From the NCBI GenBank assembly GCA_004802725.1, contig SGPM01000074.1, positions 16,008-80,007 on the forward strand: 64,000 nucleotides of DNA. The letters are read 5' to 3'. The notes beneath the pieces were generated by a model. It worked only from the letters and a program-made list of their open reading frames with translations, was not told the origin of the DNA and did no database searches. Numbering within the stretch: the first letter of the stretch is position 1; every line of letters begins with the position of its first letter. Positions 24,451 to 37,196 of this stretch are shown here, one piece after another. Made by a program: the position numbers and the translations under genes. This DNA comes from Antrodiella citrinella. Lineage: Eukaryota > Basidiomycota > Agaricomycetes > Polyporales > Steccherinaceae.

Positions 24451-25133
24451 CCTTCCAAGTTGAAGTTCCAACAATTCACTCATTATCGCGGCTTCTTGAA
24501 CGTACCATTATTGTTCGTTTAGACATCACCTTTATTTTCAGAATTGCTAGCTGATATTGTGGTTGAATCGCAGTTCTGAATCTACGCCCTTGTTTCAGTC
24601 GCGGTACCCAACGTATACGGATGAGTATCAAGCAGGATCTGCTACCTTGCGTGTCCCGCACCCTGAGTTTTGATCATGCTCGGTTGACCACGTTCTTGGG
24701 TTCATATGTTGTTCGCCGCTGGTTTCTCTACCTCCGAGTCCGAAACTTACTTCGTGCTACGTTCCAGGATTTGTTTGTCTTGTAGTATTGCATGCGCAGC
24801 TATTGCAGCTGGCCTTTCACTAGACAGTACGTCACTTCTATCGCAAACGCTGAAGGCAGATTGAGTTCCGGCTCACAGGCGGCCTTCTCACCGACAGACT
24901 CTATCCTGATAATAAAGTCATCTTCCTACCACAGACATTTGAGTAGTATTTTTGATGAGTTCCTGGTTCTGTGACATTTAGCGAGCGATCTACAGTAGAT
25001 TAGATTTCACAGGCGCCTTCGAGTTTGCCAGGCTTCGCCTCACTGCAGTGTGCTGTCTCTCTTAGCCTGTGCCATTGTCTCATCTGTCTCCTAGTGTTTG
25101 AATCCTGTGCGAGCATAGAATGAGGGGCTCAGC
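24451..25133. other. About 0.7 kb intergenic
   Basis: Nothing is recognisable between the decayed aldehyde dehydrogenase and the Kelch-protein start at 25134; it presumably holds the Kelch gene's promoter. No clear TATA box is seen. Confidence 0.35.
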
Positions 25134-28045
25134 ATGGCCAAGAAGAAAGTAAGCGCGTCAAGCTCGAGAGCAGCCGCAAAGAAAGCGAAAGTCGCGCAGA
25201 AAGAAGAGCGCAAGGAGGGCAAGAAGAAGACCAAATCGAAAGATGAGGAGGAAGATGACCAGGATCTGGAGGGAATCCTCGAAAGGGTGATTGATCATAC
25301 CATTGTGCCTTTGAAATGCAACAACTGAGGCAGGATGATCAGTAGATGCGAAGAGACTGGGAAGAGGCGCATACAGTCACAGAAGAACTGGTCGAAGGCC
25401 CCCCCAGCCGACGTGCTAACGCGACGTTTACGCCTTGCCCAAGTGGCAATTTTCTTTGGAGTATAGGAGGAGAGTACTTCGGCGACGATGGGAAAGCGGT
25501 ACGTGTAGTCAAAGAACTATCTTACCTCGATGCCTAATTCTTCCCCAGTACTTCTACAACGACGTCTTCCGGTATTCTCCAGAGAAGGTGCGTACCTCAT
25601 CAAACGATTGTCGATATTGAACGCTGAAATTCCTACAGGACGAGTGGAGGAAATTTGTGTCACCAACATGCCCTGGTCCCCGCTCTGCTCATGCGGTAGT
25701 TGCCTCACCTGCAGGCGGAGGGAAGCTCTTCCTCTTCGGTAGGCACCGAAATCTGCTCACGCTGCATGTTGTGCCTGGTAATGAGGTTGAGCTCAGGTGG
25801 TGAATTTTCGTCTCTGTATCAAAATACCTTCCATCACTATCGTGACTTCTGGTGCTTCGACATCTCCACTCACATGTGGGATCGCATCGACACCAAGGTC
25901 AGACCTACGGCTCGGTCTGGTCACAGGTGAACGGAGATTATCCTTCGGATTCATCATAGGCTAAAGTATCTTCCTTTCAGAATGGCGATGTGGAAGCATT
26001 ACATCGTATTATTCGGCGGCTTCTATGATCCCGGTATACGAAGTGGGTTTGGAAATCTTATTCCTTGTTCGTAGTTCTGACCCTTCATTTTAGCCAACTA
26101 TCTCAACGATCTCTGGATATTTGATACCCAGGAGTACAAGTGGAAGCAGTATGAGTTCAGAGATAATGACCGAAAACCTTCGTGGGTGTTCTGTGATACT
26201 TCGACATCATTCAGAAATCCTTACCAACCTGCGCAGACCGCGGGGTGGATTCTCGTTCCTGCCCTCCGCAGATGGGGTCATTCTACATGGTGATTTACGC
26301 TCGTATGCGATCATCTGTAGGATTATTTTTACATGTGACTTAACAGGAGGATATTGCAAAGAATATGTCAAGGGAAGCCGTCCTATGGGCGTCATGCTTG
26401 ACGATACGTGGTTTCTACGGTGCGTTGCTGCAACATCTTTGCCGTTCACTGTCTTACTACGAAGCACTAGGATGACCGTGAACGTTCCCATCGAAGGGAA
26501 AACATCATCCACGGATCCATTAGCCCTGAAATGGGAGCGTCGAAAGAGACCCACCACTGCATACGCTCCTTCTCTTCGATCTGGCTGCACAATGGCACTG
26601 TGGACAGCGAGGAACATGGGAATCTTGTTTGGCGGGGTCACCGACGAAGATACCAGCGAGGAGACGATGGAAAGTGTATTTTACAACGATCTGTACGTGT
26701 CTATATTTGACAACCACCCTGGTGCCGTGCTAAGTCGCTTTTTCAAGATATGGATATCAGATATCTGGGAATGGGAAGTGGGTTTCTATGACTCTGAAAC
26801 GTCCGAAAAAGAAAGCGCAAGTTAAGAGCAAGAGACCAGCCTGGGCAGTTCGGTCATATCAGTATGAACAAGAAGAGGACAACGATGACTCAAATTATGA
26901 AAATGACGAAGAGATCAAGGTCAGTGTGTAATCCCCATCTGCGACCAAGGCGCAGTAGGGTTTAATATGTTCTATTCTGTCCAAAAACCTCTCAAGCAGC
27001 CTATCTCAAGCATCAATACCACCCATACCCTGCACGTTGTCTCGCCCGAGGCTGATCCTGATGATCCCAATTTGACCATTCCCATACCTCGTTACAATGC
27101 GATGCTAGCTGTGCTGCGCAACACCCTGTACATGTCAGTCTCCATATCATCCACGTCATTGATGTGTCGCTCATATATTGTTTATCCAGCTACGGAGGAA
27201 TTTTCGAGAGAGGCGCTCGAGAATATACCCTCGACGATTTCTACTCACTGCCGTTGGACAAATTGGATCGGTACAATGTCATCAAGGGCAGCGATGTTGA
27301 CATATCTGCAGGCGCGGATGAGAGTAGTGACGAAGATGAGGAGGAGGACGAAGACAACGACAACGAAAGCGATGAAAACGATGAAAACGATGACGACCGT
27401 GACGACGAGTCGACCTTAGCTCCGGATTCTGCGCTCTCTCCTATTGCGACCGTTCGCGGAGACGACGACGATGTACTCAGCGATGTCGAAGAGATGGCAG
27501 CAGAACATGAGGTGGACATGAAGGTATCGTATCTCTGTGTACAGCCTTTGTGTTTTTGTTTATCTGTTCCGCTCAGAAATCGTTGCGGACGCAAGCAGCA
27601 GCTTTTATGGGAGTGGCGAAAGATACCGAACGATCGCTGGAGGATATGCTTAGCACTCCATTGCCCGGCGAGACGATTGCCATGTTCTATGCTCGATCCA
27701 GTGCGTCTTTCTACAAGAATGCCGGTGACTGTTATTGATACATCATGTCGTGTGCGCAAGGGGAATATTGGATCGGTAAAGCTCACAACGTCAGCGGTAA
27801 CCGCGGTAAACTCCTTCGTCGGGACGGATTTGCTCTTGCTTCTGAACGCTACGGTGCGTGCTCTACCTCAGATCCTGGCTCATCTCATGTGTACACTCTG
27901 ACATTTTCCCACAGAGGCTTATAAACCCATTCTGGACGAAGTTGAGAAGATCCTTGCCGAAGCTGGCCTGGACGAGGAAGAGATGCGCAAGGGTGCGGTG
28001 GCGGGTGCCTCCGGACCGTCTGGACAAAGCCGCAATCGTCGTTGA
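25134..28045 (+). CDS. KEL3: Kelch-repeat protein of the KEL3/KLHDC4 family, about 700 aa
   Basis: The N-terminus is the Lys-rich MAKKKVSASSSRAAAKKAKV characteristic of this family, followed by an acidic patch ending in LEGILER. About a dozen small introns interrupt a six-bladed Kelch propeller: FLWSIGGEYF, YFYNDVFRYSPEKDEW, GKLFLFGGEFSSLYQNTFHH, HYIVLFGGFYDPG, YLNDLWIFDTQEYKWKQ and MGILFGGVTDED. A long acidic stretch (about 27300-27420 nt) precedes a conserved fungal C-terminal domain (DUF4110-like): GETIAMFYARS, YWIGKAHNVSGNRGKLLRRD and YEAYKPILDEVEKILAEAGL. Apparent stops, for example at 25346, lie in introns and all checked joins stay in frame, so the gene looks intact. Yeast Kel3 is cytoplasmic and of unclear function; a scaffold role is inference. 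Confidence 0.9.
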
Positions 28046-28195
28046 GAGGTATCAGGTGTGTACTATAGCAATGTATACATAGAAAGGTACAGAAGAAGCA
28101 ATGATGTGTGAACGGTATCAAGGTGTTTGTTAAACACAATCAGCATGGCATGGCATGTACACGGATCTGATGTGACCTGAGCGGCAAAAAAGGTC

Positions 28196-30333
28196 TCACT
28201 GTTGTAAACGGCGTTTTGCGTCACGTTTCTTGGTTTTCGACAAAGTGTTGCCGGGGATAGCGTCCGCCGGGAACCCGCCTTCGATGATAGTCACAGCTCC
28301 AACAGATAATCCCAACGCAGGTTCGTATTCCCTGAGCTTCATAGACACGTCGGCAGCCAGGTTTAAACAAACGGCCAGCTCCTTGCGTGCGCCTCTGGTC
28401 GAGTATACGTGGTTGGTGGCGTCGTCAAATTGCACGAGAAGTGAAGCAAGTTCGGTTGCAGGAACGTAGGCCGACCGTGTGTACCTATAATCTCCTTCGG
28501 ATGTCCGTCCAAGGCCCAACTCACGACGGTCGGTGACTCTTCTGACACAGAGTAAGAGGAGTTTCCTGAGGACGGCCGGACTAGTGATTTGCTTCACTTG
28601 TGCAACACTAGTGGACGGATCGCCTCCGGAAGATCATCCCAGGTCTGTGCCTGCTCCAGGAGACCCCGCTGGGCAAGGCGAAGGAGCAGTCGAACCAAAG
28701 TGATTGGACCCATGGTTGTTTCCTGAGGTACTTGCTCCGTAGCCTCCTCCTCTAGCCCACACTCGACAACCGACAACCCAGAGTGGTGAGCGATAGACTT
28801 CCTTTCCGAATTCGAAGAATAGCAGACGATCGAAGATATCTGACCGAAAGCCTGGTATCTGCCATTTCTGTGAGGCCAAATATGCAGGCCGGAGGAAGGA
28901 CAACAGATCCTGGTCTTCAAGATCGTCCAAGAGTGACAGGTTGGCCACCAGACGTAAGAACACGATGCGACACTGGCCTGAGAATGCTTCAGCAACAATT
29001 GTTTTCTACGATTACGGTGGAACTTACCTCTATTTCCCGCAGTTGTCTAATAGGTTTCATGGTCAGGCTCGTCGGCGGAATAGTACTTGGTGCGGGCAAT
29101 ATCGAAAAGTCTGGCAAGCATGACAATGTAAGCCCGCGTGCTAACAATCACAGTGCGTGGAGACGTACCGAAAGAGGTGCTGATATGAAGAACTTTCATT
29201 CCTTATCCACATACCCAATAGTTTAGTTCTCCACCCTGGACGGGACAGGAAAATCTTAAAAGCAGCAACGGTGGCTTCGTTCTCCTTTTCGCGTTCTGTC
29301 TTGAATGAACCGTCCATAGGGAAAGGGAACCCAGGCACAGACCGCAGAGGGAATTGAAAGATAACTGCCAGAGTCTCGCAAGCAACACCGTCGACCTGGG
29401 ATTCAGGATACTATTCTGGTATCGATAAATTGGCGCTATCGAGTAATTTCAAGTTGTCCATAAGAACAGGATGTTGTCGGCACAGTTCAAGGAAAACTTG
29501 GCGTGTCGGCGTGGGAGACCGTCCGACAAGGCCATATACCACCCACATCGCATTCTCCTGGGATGTCGCATACCACCGATGACCAACCTTACTGGCGGCG
29601 GAGGGAGGGATTTGCGTATACACATCTTGAACACATGGACACTGTCATAGTCAAGATGGCCGTGCTCACACCAGACTTGCCGACCGTCTTCTGCGCTTGC
29701 CACGCCTTCTTGGGATCAAGAAGCTCTTGGGCAATGGCCTTTGGACCTGATAGAATCCAATCGAGGCATCTGTCGATCACGTCGGCTGTCTTTTGTAGTG
29801 ATAACTCCGCTCCGAGGTTGAGATCCGCAGCCATACCACGTATGACCTCCAAGGACACACACCGGTGCAAGCAGACTTCGTGATTATCCATTTTCTGCTC
29901 AACGTTAAGTCATAACTTGCAATAGCCAGATGCCATCACTCACGTCCAAAATAACATCCAAAAGATGGTGCTGCATCATCTGACTAAGTAACAGCTTCCG
30001 CTGGGAAAGTGAGGCGCATTTGAGGAGAGGAAGCGCTCCCAAATAATCCTGCGTCGCAATCTCAATGTCCTTTCGTCTGTTTTGAGTGAAGAGGGTGACT
30101 GTTTAGATATAGCCGGAATCCACGCATGCTTCCTGCAGTGCATTCCATTCTGGCTCGCCGTCCTCGTCCAGCAATTCACTGTACCAGCGTTCTTTCAACG
30201 CGCCCTAGTCATCAATGAAGTGAGTATCTAACGCTGCTGGAGGCTGTGGGAAGTTTTTCCATGAGTACCATCAAGGAAACAGGCTATGAGGTGCATTCAA
30301 AACGCGGCTTTTGTTCCCAACTGTAGGCTCCAT
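28196..30333 (-). pseudogene. Decayed copy A of a duplicated unrecognised gene
   Basis: This stretch aligns along its whole length with the intact gene at 33458-35666, in the same orientation. Shared blocks include RKDIEIAT, QRKLLLSQ, EDQDLLSFLRPAYLASQKWQ, MGPITLVRLLLRLAQRGLL and AVCLNLAADVSMKLREYEPA. Copy A starts with MEPT like copy B but is broken. About 4 nt are missing near 30290, right after the start (B: PSLLPDLMVKVME). A Glu codon has become TAA at 30103-30105. GACAACC is duplicated in tandem at 28765-28778, shifting frame within SPLWVVECG. Another 4 nt are missing near 28626. The 3' part (28196-28597) is still open. The 7-bp gain and the later 4-bp loss together restore frame, so a partial protein from the 3' half is conceivable but unlikely. 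Confidence 0.8.
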
Positions 30334-31249
30334 GGTAGTTTTGAGACTGAGTGGCAAAGTCAGGCAAACGGACCCATAAACTGATACGCTGATCACCACA
30401 CTGTCAGCAGCGACCACATCTCAGTTCGGTGACCTTGTGTCACGCGTCACACTAGCCGTGTAACATAGCCTACGGTACTCAAACTTGTACTTATCGACTC
30501 AGCAAAGTCTCAGGCTTCTTGAGTACTTGAGTGGTAATCATTTCTGTGGTGCAGGTGCGCGGTAATCATCTTACTGATGTGATGCTAAAACTTGAACCGC
30601 TAGCAGATCTTCGCAGGTTTGGTGGTCCGCCGGAGCGACCTACGACTTTGAGGCCGCTTCTGAGTCTACTTATACGTACTAGACACTGAGAACCTCCGAC
30701 GTGCTACACGAACGAAGGGCACCGTACGATACATAGCTGTAGCCTTCTTATTTTTAGTCATCTGTCAAGAAGTTCGTACAGCTGGCAGGTGTCACAAGGT
30801 ACGGTTATACGCTCATCGTGCCGCACAACCTTCGTTGATAACGGATCAATAGTCCAGCACATGAGCAGTGCAACCAGGATTGGGGCTCTTTGTTATTGAC
30901 AATAGTGAAGCTGTACTACCTTCTCAAAGATGAGTCGCTATTTATTTCACAACACATGTACGTCACGTTTCTTCAAGTTACTGTGTAACATCCATTTTGA
31001 TATACATTATCCGTGGAGATTCTGCGAAATCCTCTGCGCCTGCGAGTCTGGAACAATCGAACGGTTCTCTGCGGTAGAGAACCCATTCGAATTCTGGCCG
31101 ACGATGATCCTACCTGTCATGACTCATCTCCGATCACTGGAACTTAACGCCTTCGCTGATAGTGTCAAAGAGGCGCAACAACTCGAACGTTCATACGCGC
31201 AACACGTCCAAACTTCTAACTCCCCAACACTGCCTGTTGGGAAGGTGCA
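30334..31249. other. About 0.9 kb intergenic, upstream of the DUF6534-like gene
   Basis: No gene is visible. The right end carries the TATA element of the following plus-strand gene, and the left end presumably held the promoter of copy A. Confidence 0.4.
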
Positions 31250-31257
31250 TATAAAAG
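31250..31257 (+). promoter_or_regulatory. TATA box of the DUF6534-like gene
   Basis: TATAAAAG is 76 nt before the start codon at 31333, a usual distance for a fungal TATA promoter with a short leader. Confidence 0.5.
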
Positions 31258-31332
31258 CGAAGGCACAGTATCGAGATTCGTCAGTTTGTTCGTATCCTTT
31301 GTCCTCCAGCCTGGTTGCGCCGCCTGCGCAAC

Positions 31333-32827
31333 ATGTCCACGCCGCCCATTGCAATTACCGCCGCATTCAATGTAACATTGCAGTCAGTCACTATTCACCT
31401 TCTCCGCCGTTATGCGAATCTAACATGTATGTGTCTAGGACTGGGCCTCTTGTCAGTGCTCTCATCGTAGGAAATGTCGATGAATAATTGACGAATAACA
31501 GATTCTGGCGCATATTATCAATTGGGGACTTTTTGGTGCGCTCGTGACTCAAGTTTGTACGTCTCATGTGCTTTGAGGATCCTTCGTGTGCTCACCATTT
31601 CGCGCATGGCACAGATTTATATTATATTGCTTTCCCTCGCGATACACCGCTAAGCAAAGCCATCGTGGTGTTCATATTCTCGATTGAGATCGTTCAAGTC
31701 GTCCTTTCCACACATGACGCCTTCCGATTATTCGGTTCAGGATGGGGCAATCCCTTGGAATTGGATAGAATTGGGCTGCTAGGTATAAGTATTCCCTTGC
31801 TTATTGGTATCAGTATGTATCCCGGCTTTGAATCCTCGTGACGACATCTAACCAGTTCGAATAGTAAGCTGCGCATGCCAAGTCTTTTATGCAAGGAGAA
31901 TATTTACTCTCAGCAGTAATCTATGGCTCTCAGGCGCCATCTCCGCGGTACGTCTTCCATAGTCTACTACAGTGAACAGGAAGGCGCTGATTCGTGGTAC
32001 AATATCAGCTTGCCGTTGTGCAGGGTTCATTCGGTGTGGCGGCTGGGGTGAAAGCTACTCGTCTCACGCATTTGTCACTTCGTGAGTACCAGCGGGATAT
32101 CATGTTCGTTTTAATGAGTATCAACGCTGATGTATGTCACGAAGTGAGCACGGACCCTATCTTCCACTGGGTATCAATTGTAAGAATGCATTTCAAAATA
32201 CCCCTGGTATATCAAGTTCACTGATCCGATCGGAATTGTTTCAGGTTTGGGCGTCGGGCAGCGTATTGTGTCATATTGTTGTTACTACCACCATGCTCTA
32301 CTACCTAATCAAGGCCAAGAGCACGAGTTCTGCAAGGCGGACAACATCTCTGCTCACTCGCCTCATCACGTTCACCCTTGAAACAGGTCTACTCTGCGCC
32401 GTCGTCAACGTCATATCTTTCATTCTCTTCCTATCGTCCCGATCCACTCTCATGTTTGTGGTTCCTTTGGCGACAACCAGCAAACTATACTCAAATTGCA
32501 TGTTAGCGGTGAGTCGTCTAGCCAAATGACGTTCTGGTCCGCTAGATGAACTGCTCTCGATAGATGTTCAACTCTCGTATACGCATTGTGGGCGGCCGTG
32601 ATACGGCGGCGGTGGAAGAGCTATTCATCTCCACGTTTAACTTTGGCTCGTCAACGGGAACGAAATCATCGAAGAATTATCTACACACACCAGCTGATTC
32701 TCATCCCGGTATTCGTATAGAGATGACTCGCATCACGGATGCGGATGTACATGACGACTCGGATGTGCTCGTCATGGACTCTTCCAAGGTACGACTTCCT
32801 GAGAATCTCAATGCGCATATTTCCTGA
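31333..32827 (+). CDS. DUF6534-like multi-pass membrane protein
   Basis: The protein begins MSTPPIAITAAFNVTLQTGP. Splicing by phase then gives LVSALIILAHIINWGLFGAL, VTQVYLYYIAFPRDTPLSKA and a chain of hydrophobic segments (IVVFIFSIEIVQVVLSTHDA, GLLGISIPLLIG, CQVFYARRIFTLSS, HIVVTTTMLYYLIKAKST, LLTRLITFTLETGLLCAVVN). The LLTRLI..T..TGLL motif and the seven-helix pattern are typical of the Agaricomycete DUF6534 family, large in mushrooms and of unknown function. At least six introns are needed; internal exon boundaries around 31950-32240 are less certain. The tail is hydrophilic and acidic (HDDSDVLVMDSSK). It lies between the two copies of a duplicated gene, on the opposite strand. The stop could be earlier if a last intron starts at 32791. 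Confidence 0.78.
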
Positions 32828-33457
32828 ACGTGTCCGTAGATTCAGCGTTTCAAGCCGGATGATTATTCGTTCGCTGAGAACCAGAGAGGCGGCGAAGTAC
32901 ATGAGTGAGAGGACAGAGAACTTCCAACGGACATGCAGTGTTATGACGTCGGCACGCCTATTGTATGAACATCCGTCTGCGTTCAACCTGACTCAGTGAC
33001 AGCGGGCCCAGGTGCTACACGATCCAGGATCATTGACACCATGATAAAGTTGCCACAACGTCATCAAAGATGACTTGAAAATGCCATATTTAACCCCGTG
33101 CGATTATGACTTCTTTGAGTGGCAGGAAGAGGGGAAGGCCGCGTGAAGACGTTGGTAGGAAGCCACCGAGGAGAATTGTCGGTACGTGAGGAAGTTGCTG
33201 AGGCGAGCTCGGACCTTAGTTAATGGACTTGTCGAGAAGAGCACTGTAATCTGTCGTCTGCAACAGCCGCCGCAAACGAAGGTAGATCTATCACTGTTCA
33301 GCTATGCTTTTCGCAGATGTGGGTACATCGTTAGATAAAAAAGGATATATGATATGATGGGGGAGAGATTACAGTATATTATATGCCTATGAGTGTGGGA
33401 CGGATGGTATCAGTAAGTGCATTGTAGTGTCACGAAGTTCATGATAAATACGGCCAC
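32828..33457. other. About 0.6 kb between convergent genes
   Basis: Shared 3' flank of the DUF6534-like gene and of copy B. Short frames only. Confidence 0.4.
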
Positions 33458-35666
33458 CTATTTTTCCAAGTTACGCTTGGCATCGAAGATGCGCCGCTTG
33501 ATCCTTGCCAGCATGTCACTAGGAATAGCATCCGCGGGGGACGCGTTCTCGATGGCTGCGACCGCACCGGCAGAAAATCCCATGGCAGGCTCGTACTGCC
33601 TGAGCTTCATGGACACGTCGGCAGCGAGGTTCAAGCAGAGTACCAGCTCCTTGCGCGCGCCTTTGATGGATACTGAGTGCTCGCGATTGGTGTCCTTGTC
33701 GAACTGCACGAGAACTGAGGCAAGCTCAGCCGCAGGAACATAAGCCGACCGTGTGTGCCAATGGTCACCCTTTGGAGCGCGAGATTGACCCAACTCACGA
33801 CGTGCGGTGACTCGTTTGACAGACACGGAGAGGAGTTTGTTGAGAACGGCGGGGCTGGTGATTTGTTTTATTTGTGCGAGGCCAGTGGATGAATCGCATC
33901 CCGATGGAAGAACAGTCCAGGTCTGTGCCTGTTTCAGGAGGCCGCGCTGAGCAAGACGAAGAAGAACTCGGACTAAGGTGATAGGTCCAATAGTCATTTC
34001 CTGGGGTATTTGCTCCGTAGGCTCTTCGTCTAACCCGCACTCGACAACCCAAAGTGGAGAACGACAGATCTCCTCTCCGCGCTCGAAGAAAAGAAGTCGT
34101 TCCTCAGTGTCCGAGTTTTCGTCTATCATCTGCCACTTCTGCGCTGCCAGGTAGGCCGGACGGAGGAGAGAGAGTAAATCCTGGTCTTTTATATCCTCCA
34201 CGAGTGCGAGGCTAGCAGCCAATCGTAAGAATGCAATGCGGCACTGACCTAAAAGCATTCAAGAGATCAGGTATCACTGTTTGAAATAGTATGGAAGGCT
34301 CGACCTCTGTTATTCGCAACGCCCTCATAGGTATCCATAGTTGGTCGGATAGCGGCGTAATATTCCTCGCTTGCGACGCGGAAATAGCTAGTATACAGCT
34401 GGTCGTTAGTCACTTTTGCCGACATCACGACGCAGAATATCGACGTACTGGAAGATGTCTTGATACGAGGTCTTCTCTATCTTTGTCCATATGCCTAATA
34501 GCTTGGATCTCCACTCCGGACGAGAAAGAAATATCTTCAAGGCATCAAGGGTGGCTTGATGATCCTTATCCCGCTCTGCTCGGGATGCACCTTCTACAGG
34601 AAGAGAATACCCGGGCACTGAGCGCAGCGGGAATTGAAAAAGCACTGCGAGACTTTCGCAGGCAATGCCGTCGACCTGGGATTCCGGGTACCATTCCGGC
34701 ACAGGCAAATTGGCGCAGTCGAGGAGCTTATCGATGAGGGCCGGTTTGTGTTGGAGGAGCTGGAGGAAAAATTGACGGGATGGTATTGGGGAGCGACTGA
34801 CGAAGCCGAATACGGCCCACATAGCGTTCTCTTGCGCTATGGCGAAATATCTCTTGCCATACTTGCTGGCGACGGAGGGAGGGATCTGCATATAATGTCA
34901 CTCAGAACATGAACATTGTCCAAGGGTAGAGGTCCTTACATTGAACTTATCGAGCATCATTTGCGATTGCCATGCCTTCTTGGGATCGAGGAGCTCTTGA
35001 GCGGTGGCATCCGGACCTGCGAGCACCCAATCGAGACATTTCTCGATCGCGTCGGCTGTCTTCTCGGGAGACAACTCCGATGCCATATTGAGATCAGCAG
35101 CTATGCAGCGTACAACCCCAACGGCTGTGCATCGATGCAAGCAGAGTCCGTGATTGTCCATTTTCTTCAGGAAGATCATTAGCTCGGAACGTATCCTCGC
35201 TGAATGCCAAAATCCACCTACATCCAAGAGAACGCCCAATAGACGATTATGTACAACCTGGCTGAGTAGCAGTTTCCGCTCGGAAATGGAGGCGCATTTG
35301 GCCAATGGAAGAAGTGCACCTATACACGAGCTCGTCGCGATCTCAATGTCCTTTCTCTTGTTTTGAGTTAAGAGGGTTACTGTTTCGACGAATCCGGCCT
35401 CTACACATGCTTTCTGGAGAGGATTCCAACGTGGTCTTCCCTGGTTTCGCGTAAAATCCTTGTACCAACGGTCTTTAAAAGCACCCTGCCTTCAAAATCA
35501 GACGTTGAGTCATTGACGCTGTCGTGAAGCTTACGACGTATTGATGGATAAAGTTCTTGGAAGTGTCTTCGTTGCGAAGCGTCTCCATGACCTTGACCAT
35601 CAAGTCCGGTAAAAGACTGGGAGGTGCGTCAAGAATACGATTCATGTTTGCAGCGGTAGGCTCCAT
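33458..35666 (-). CDS. Unrecognised protein, about 700 aa, intact copy B of a duplicated gene
   Basis: The ATG is at 35666 (MEPTAANMNRILDAPPSLLP), preceded by the same sequence as in copy A. Exons joined by short GT-AG introns run to a stop at 33458. The protein is mostly alpha-helical, hydrophilic and repetitive in character. Blocks include ETVTLLTQNKRKDIEIATSS, CLDWVLAGPDATAQELLDPK, NAMWAVFGFVSRSPIPSRQF, DQDLLSLLRPAYLAAQKWQ and LCLNLAADVSMKLRQYEPAM. Its helical pairs recall ARM/TPR-like solenoids, but I recognise no named domain, signal peptide or membrane segment. Comparison with the pseudogene at 28196-30333 shows that all lesions are in copy A. Function is not assigned. Confidence 0.75.
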
Positions 35667-36076
35667 GGTGGAAGAGGTACAACGAGCGACACAGACAAGA
35701 TCCTCACCTAGTCACCGTGACTTCCACGGAAAGTCACATCACGTGTCACACCAATTTCACAATGGATTTTTCCTCTACCACTGGCATGGATACTTGAATA
35801 TTTGAATAGCGAACTAATACCACGATTCTTCAATAGATGCGGTATTTCCGCGGGTATACACATGGCGAAGCTTCACGTGCGCGTCGCAAGATATGACACT
35901 GCCCCTTCTTTGAGTCGGTACGTTCAATGTTATACTAGGTCGACGTCACACCTCAATCAACTTGAATCAAACCGTGTTTGCAAAAGACTGAGGACTCACC
36001 ATCGACAGAGCTAGTCATCCATCGGAAGTCGCACGTTCAGCGAAAGTTGTTCTGTATCCTTCCATGAGAGGTTGGA
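35667..36076. other. About 0.4 kb intergenic
   Basis: Short stretch upstream of copy B and downstream of the macro-domain gene. It presumably holds the copy B promoter; no TATA box stands out. Confidence 0.35.
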
Positions 36077-36780
36077 TCACTTGTCAGGGTGGGATGTGGC
36101 GTCATGATGGTGTCCAAACGCTAACGCGGTTTGACGCGCGCAAACCGTGGCGGGGACACGCCCAATGCCCGTTGCAAACCCTGTCATCCCGACGGAAGTT
36201 ATGGGAAATAATGTGGTGTCCTTCTCTGCACGGGCATTGTGCTGGTCAATCTCCACAAGGAGAGACCACACGCAGTTATAGACGATTGCCTTATGCCAAG
36301 CGACAGAAGACGGGAATCGCATGGTGGGGAACAGCGCGATGTAGCGACATTTGTATGGATTGGGATAACAAGGAGTATCGGAGAGTGGTATGAGCGTGCA
36401 TGTGCCAGGGGGAGCACATCCATGCCATCTCTCGTACAAGATTGTCTGCGCCACACGGGTTAAGGCAGAGGGGTCATCCGCTGAGGCGAGAGCCTCGGTT
36501 AGAATTTGGTCGAAGCTTTTCAAAACATAGGTCATTTGGTAAGCATTCCATATCTCTCAGACATACGGAACAACCTTTGAACTCACCCTCCATCAAATCT
36601 GCCGAATGAATTGGCTGGCGATACAATACAGTCGAAGGTTGTGCCGATCAGGTCTTGGAAGGGGCTGTGAACGATGGAGATACGATCACGAATATCCTGA
36701 GGTACGAGCGATTGAAAGTTTTGCTGCCACTGGTCAGCGAGTTCTAAATCAAGAGCGAAAAGAGTGAATCTTGGGGCCAT
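36077..36780 (-). CDS. Macro-domain (ADP-ribose-binding) protein, 210 aa
   Basis: Two exons (36780-36587 and 36515-36077) flank a GTGAGT...AAAAG intron of 71 nt; total 633 nt. After the start (MAPRFTLFALDLELADQWQQ) comes the nucleotide-binding signature CIVSPANSFGRFDGG spliced to FDQILTEAL, matching the macro-domain ANS(F)G.(M/F)DGG motif that holds ADP-ribose. A second conserved glycine region, TSVGMTGFATGIG, lies near the C-terminus, as in Appr-1''-p phosphatase-like fungal proteins. Expected to be a soluble cytoplasmic or nuclear enzyme that binds or hydrolyses ADP-ribose derivatives; the substrate is inferred. Nothing looks broken. Confidence 0.85.
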
Positions 36781-37196
36781 GGCAAAAGAGTAGTCGCTTG
36801 CAGCGGTTAGATCTATAGAGTCGAAGAAGAGTCAAGACACAAATAATAATGCAGGCCAAAGGAACATTCCGGGCCCGTATTGATCCACGTGATTATCGAA
36901 GCATGAAGAAATTAGGAAAGCCCGAAGAGCTATCAGTTACTTAAGTTCGTGGTAAGCACGTGAAATGATGGCAAGCACAAGGTGAGCGGTACTCGACCGA
37001 AGTACGCTTGGAGATGCACCGACTCCAGCGAGATAAAATTTCCTACTTCAAATAAAAGATGTACATATGGTCCTGGTGTACATTGAGAAAATCTGTAGTG
37101 TGACGATCAAATGCTGCATTACCTACAGTGAAAAGTAAAATGAAGACTTTCTAAGTGAGAAAGCCAGAAGGACGCACCAACACGTGCGCGGACTCG
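36781..37196. other. About 0.4 kb intergenic
   Basis: Upstream of the macro-domain gene and downstream of the second DUF6593-like gene. No gene is visible. Confidence 0.35.

Noticed and set aside
25307..25348. Stop codons early in the Kelch gene, as if it were a pseudogene
   Set aside because: They fall in an intron (GTGATT...CAGTAG) that joins ILER to MRRDWEEAHT, matching the family.
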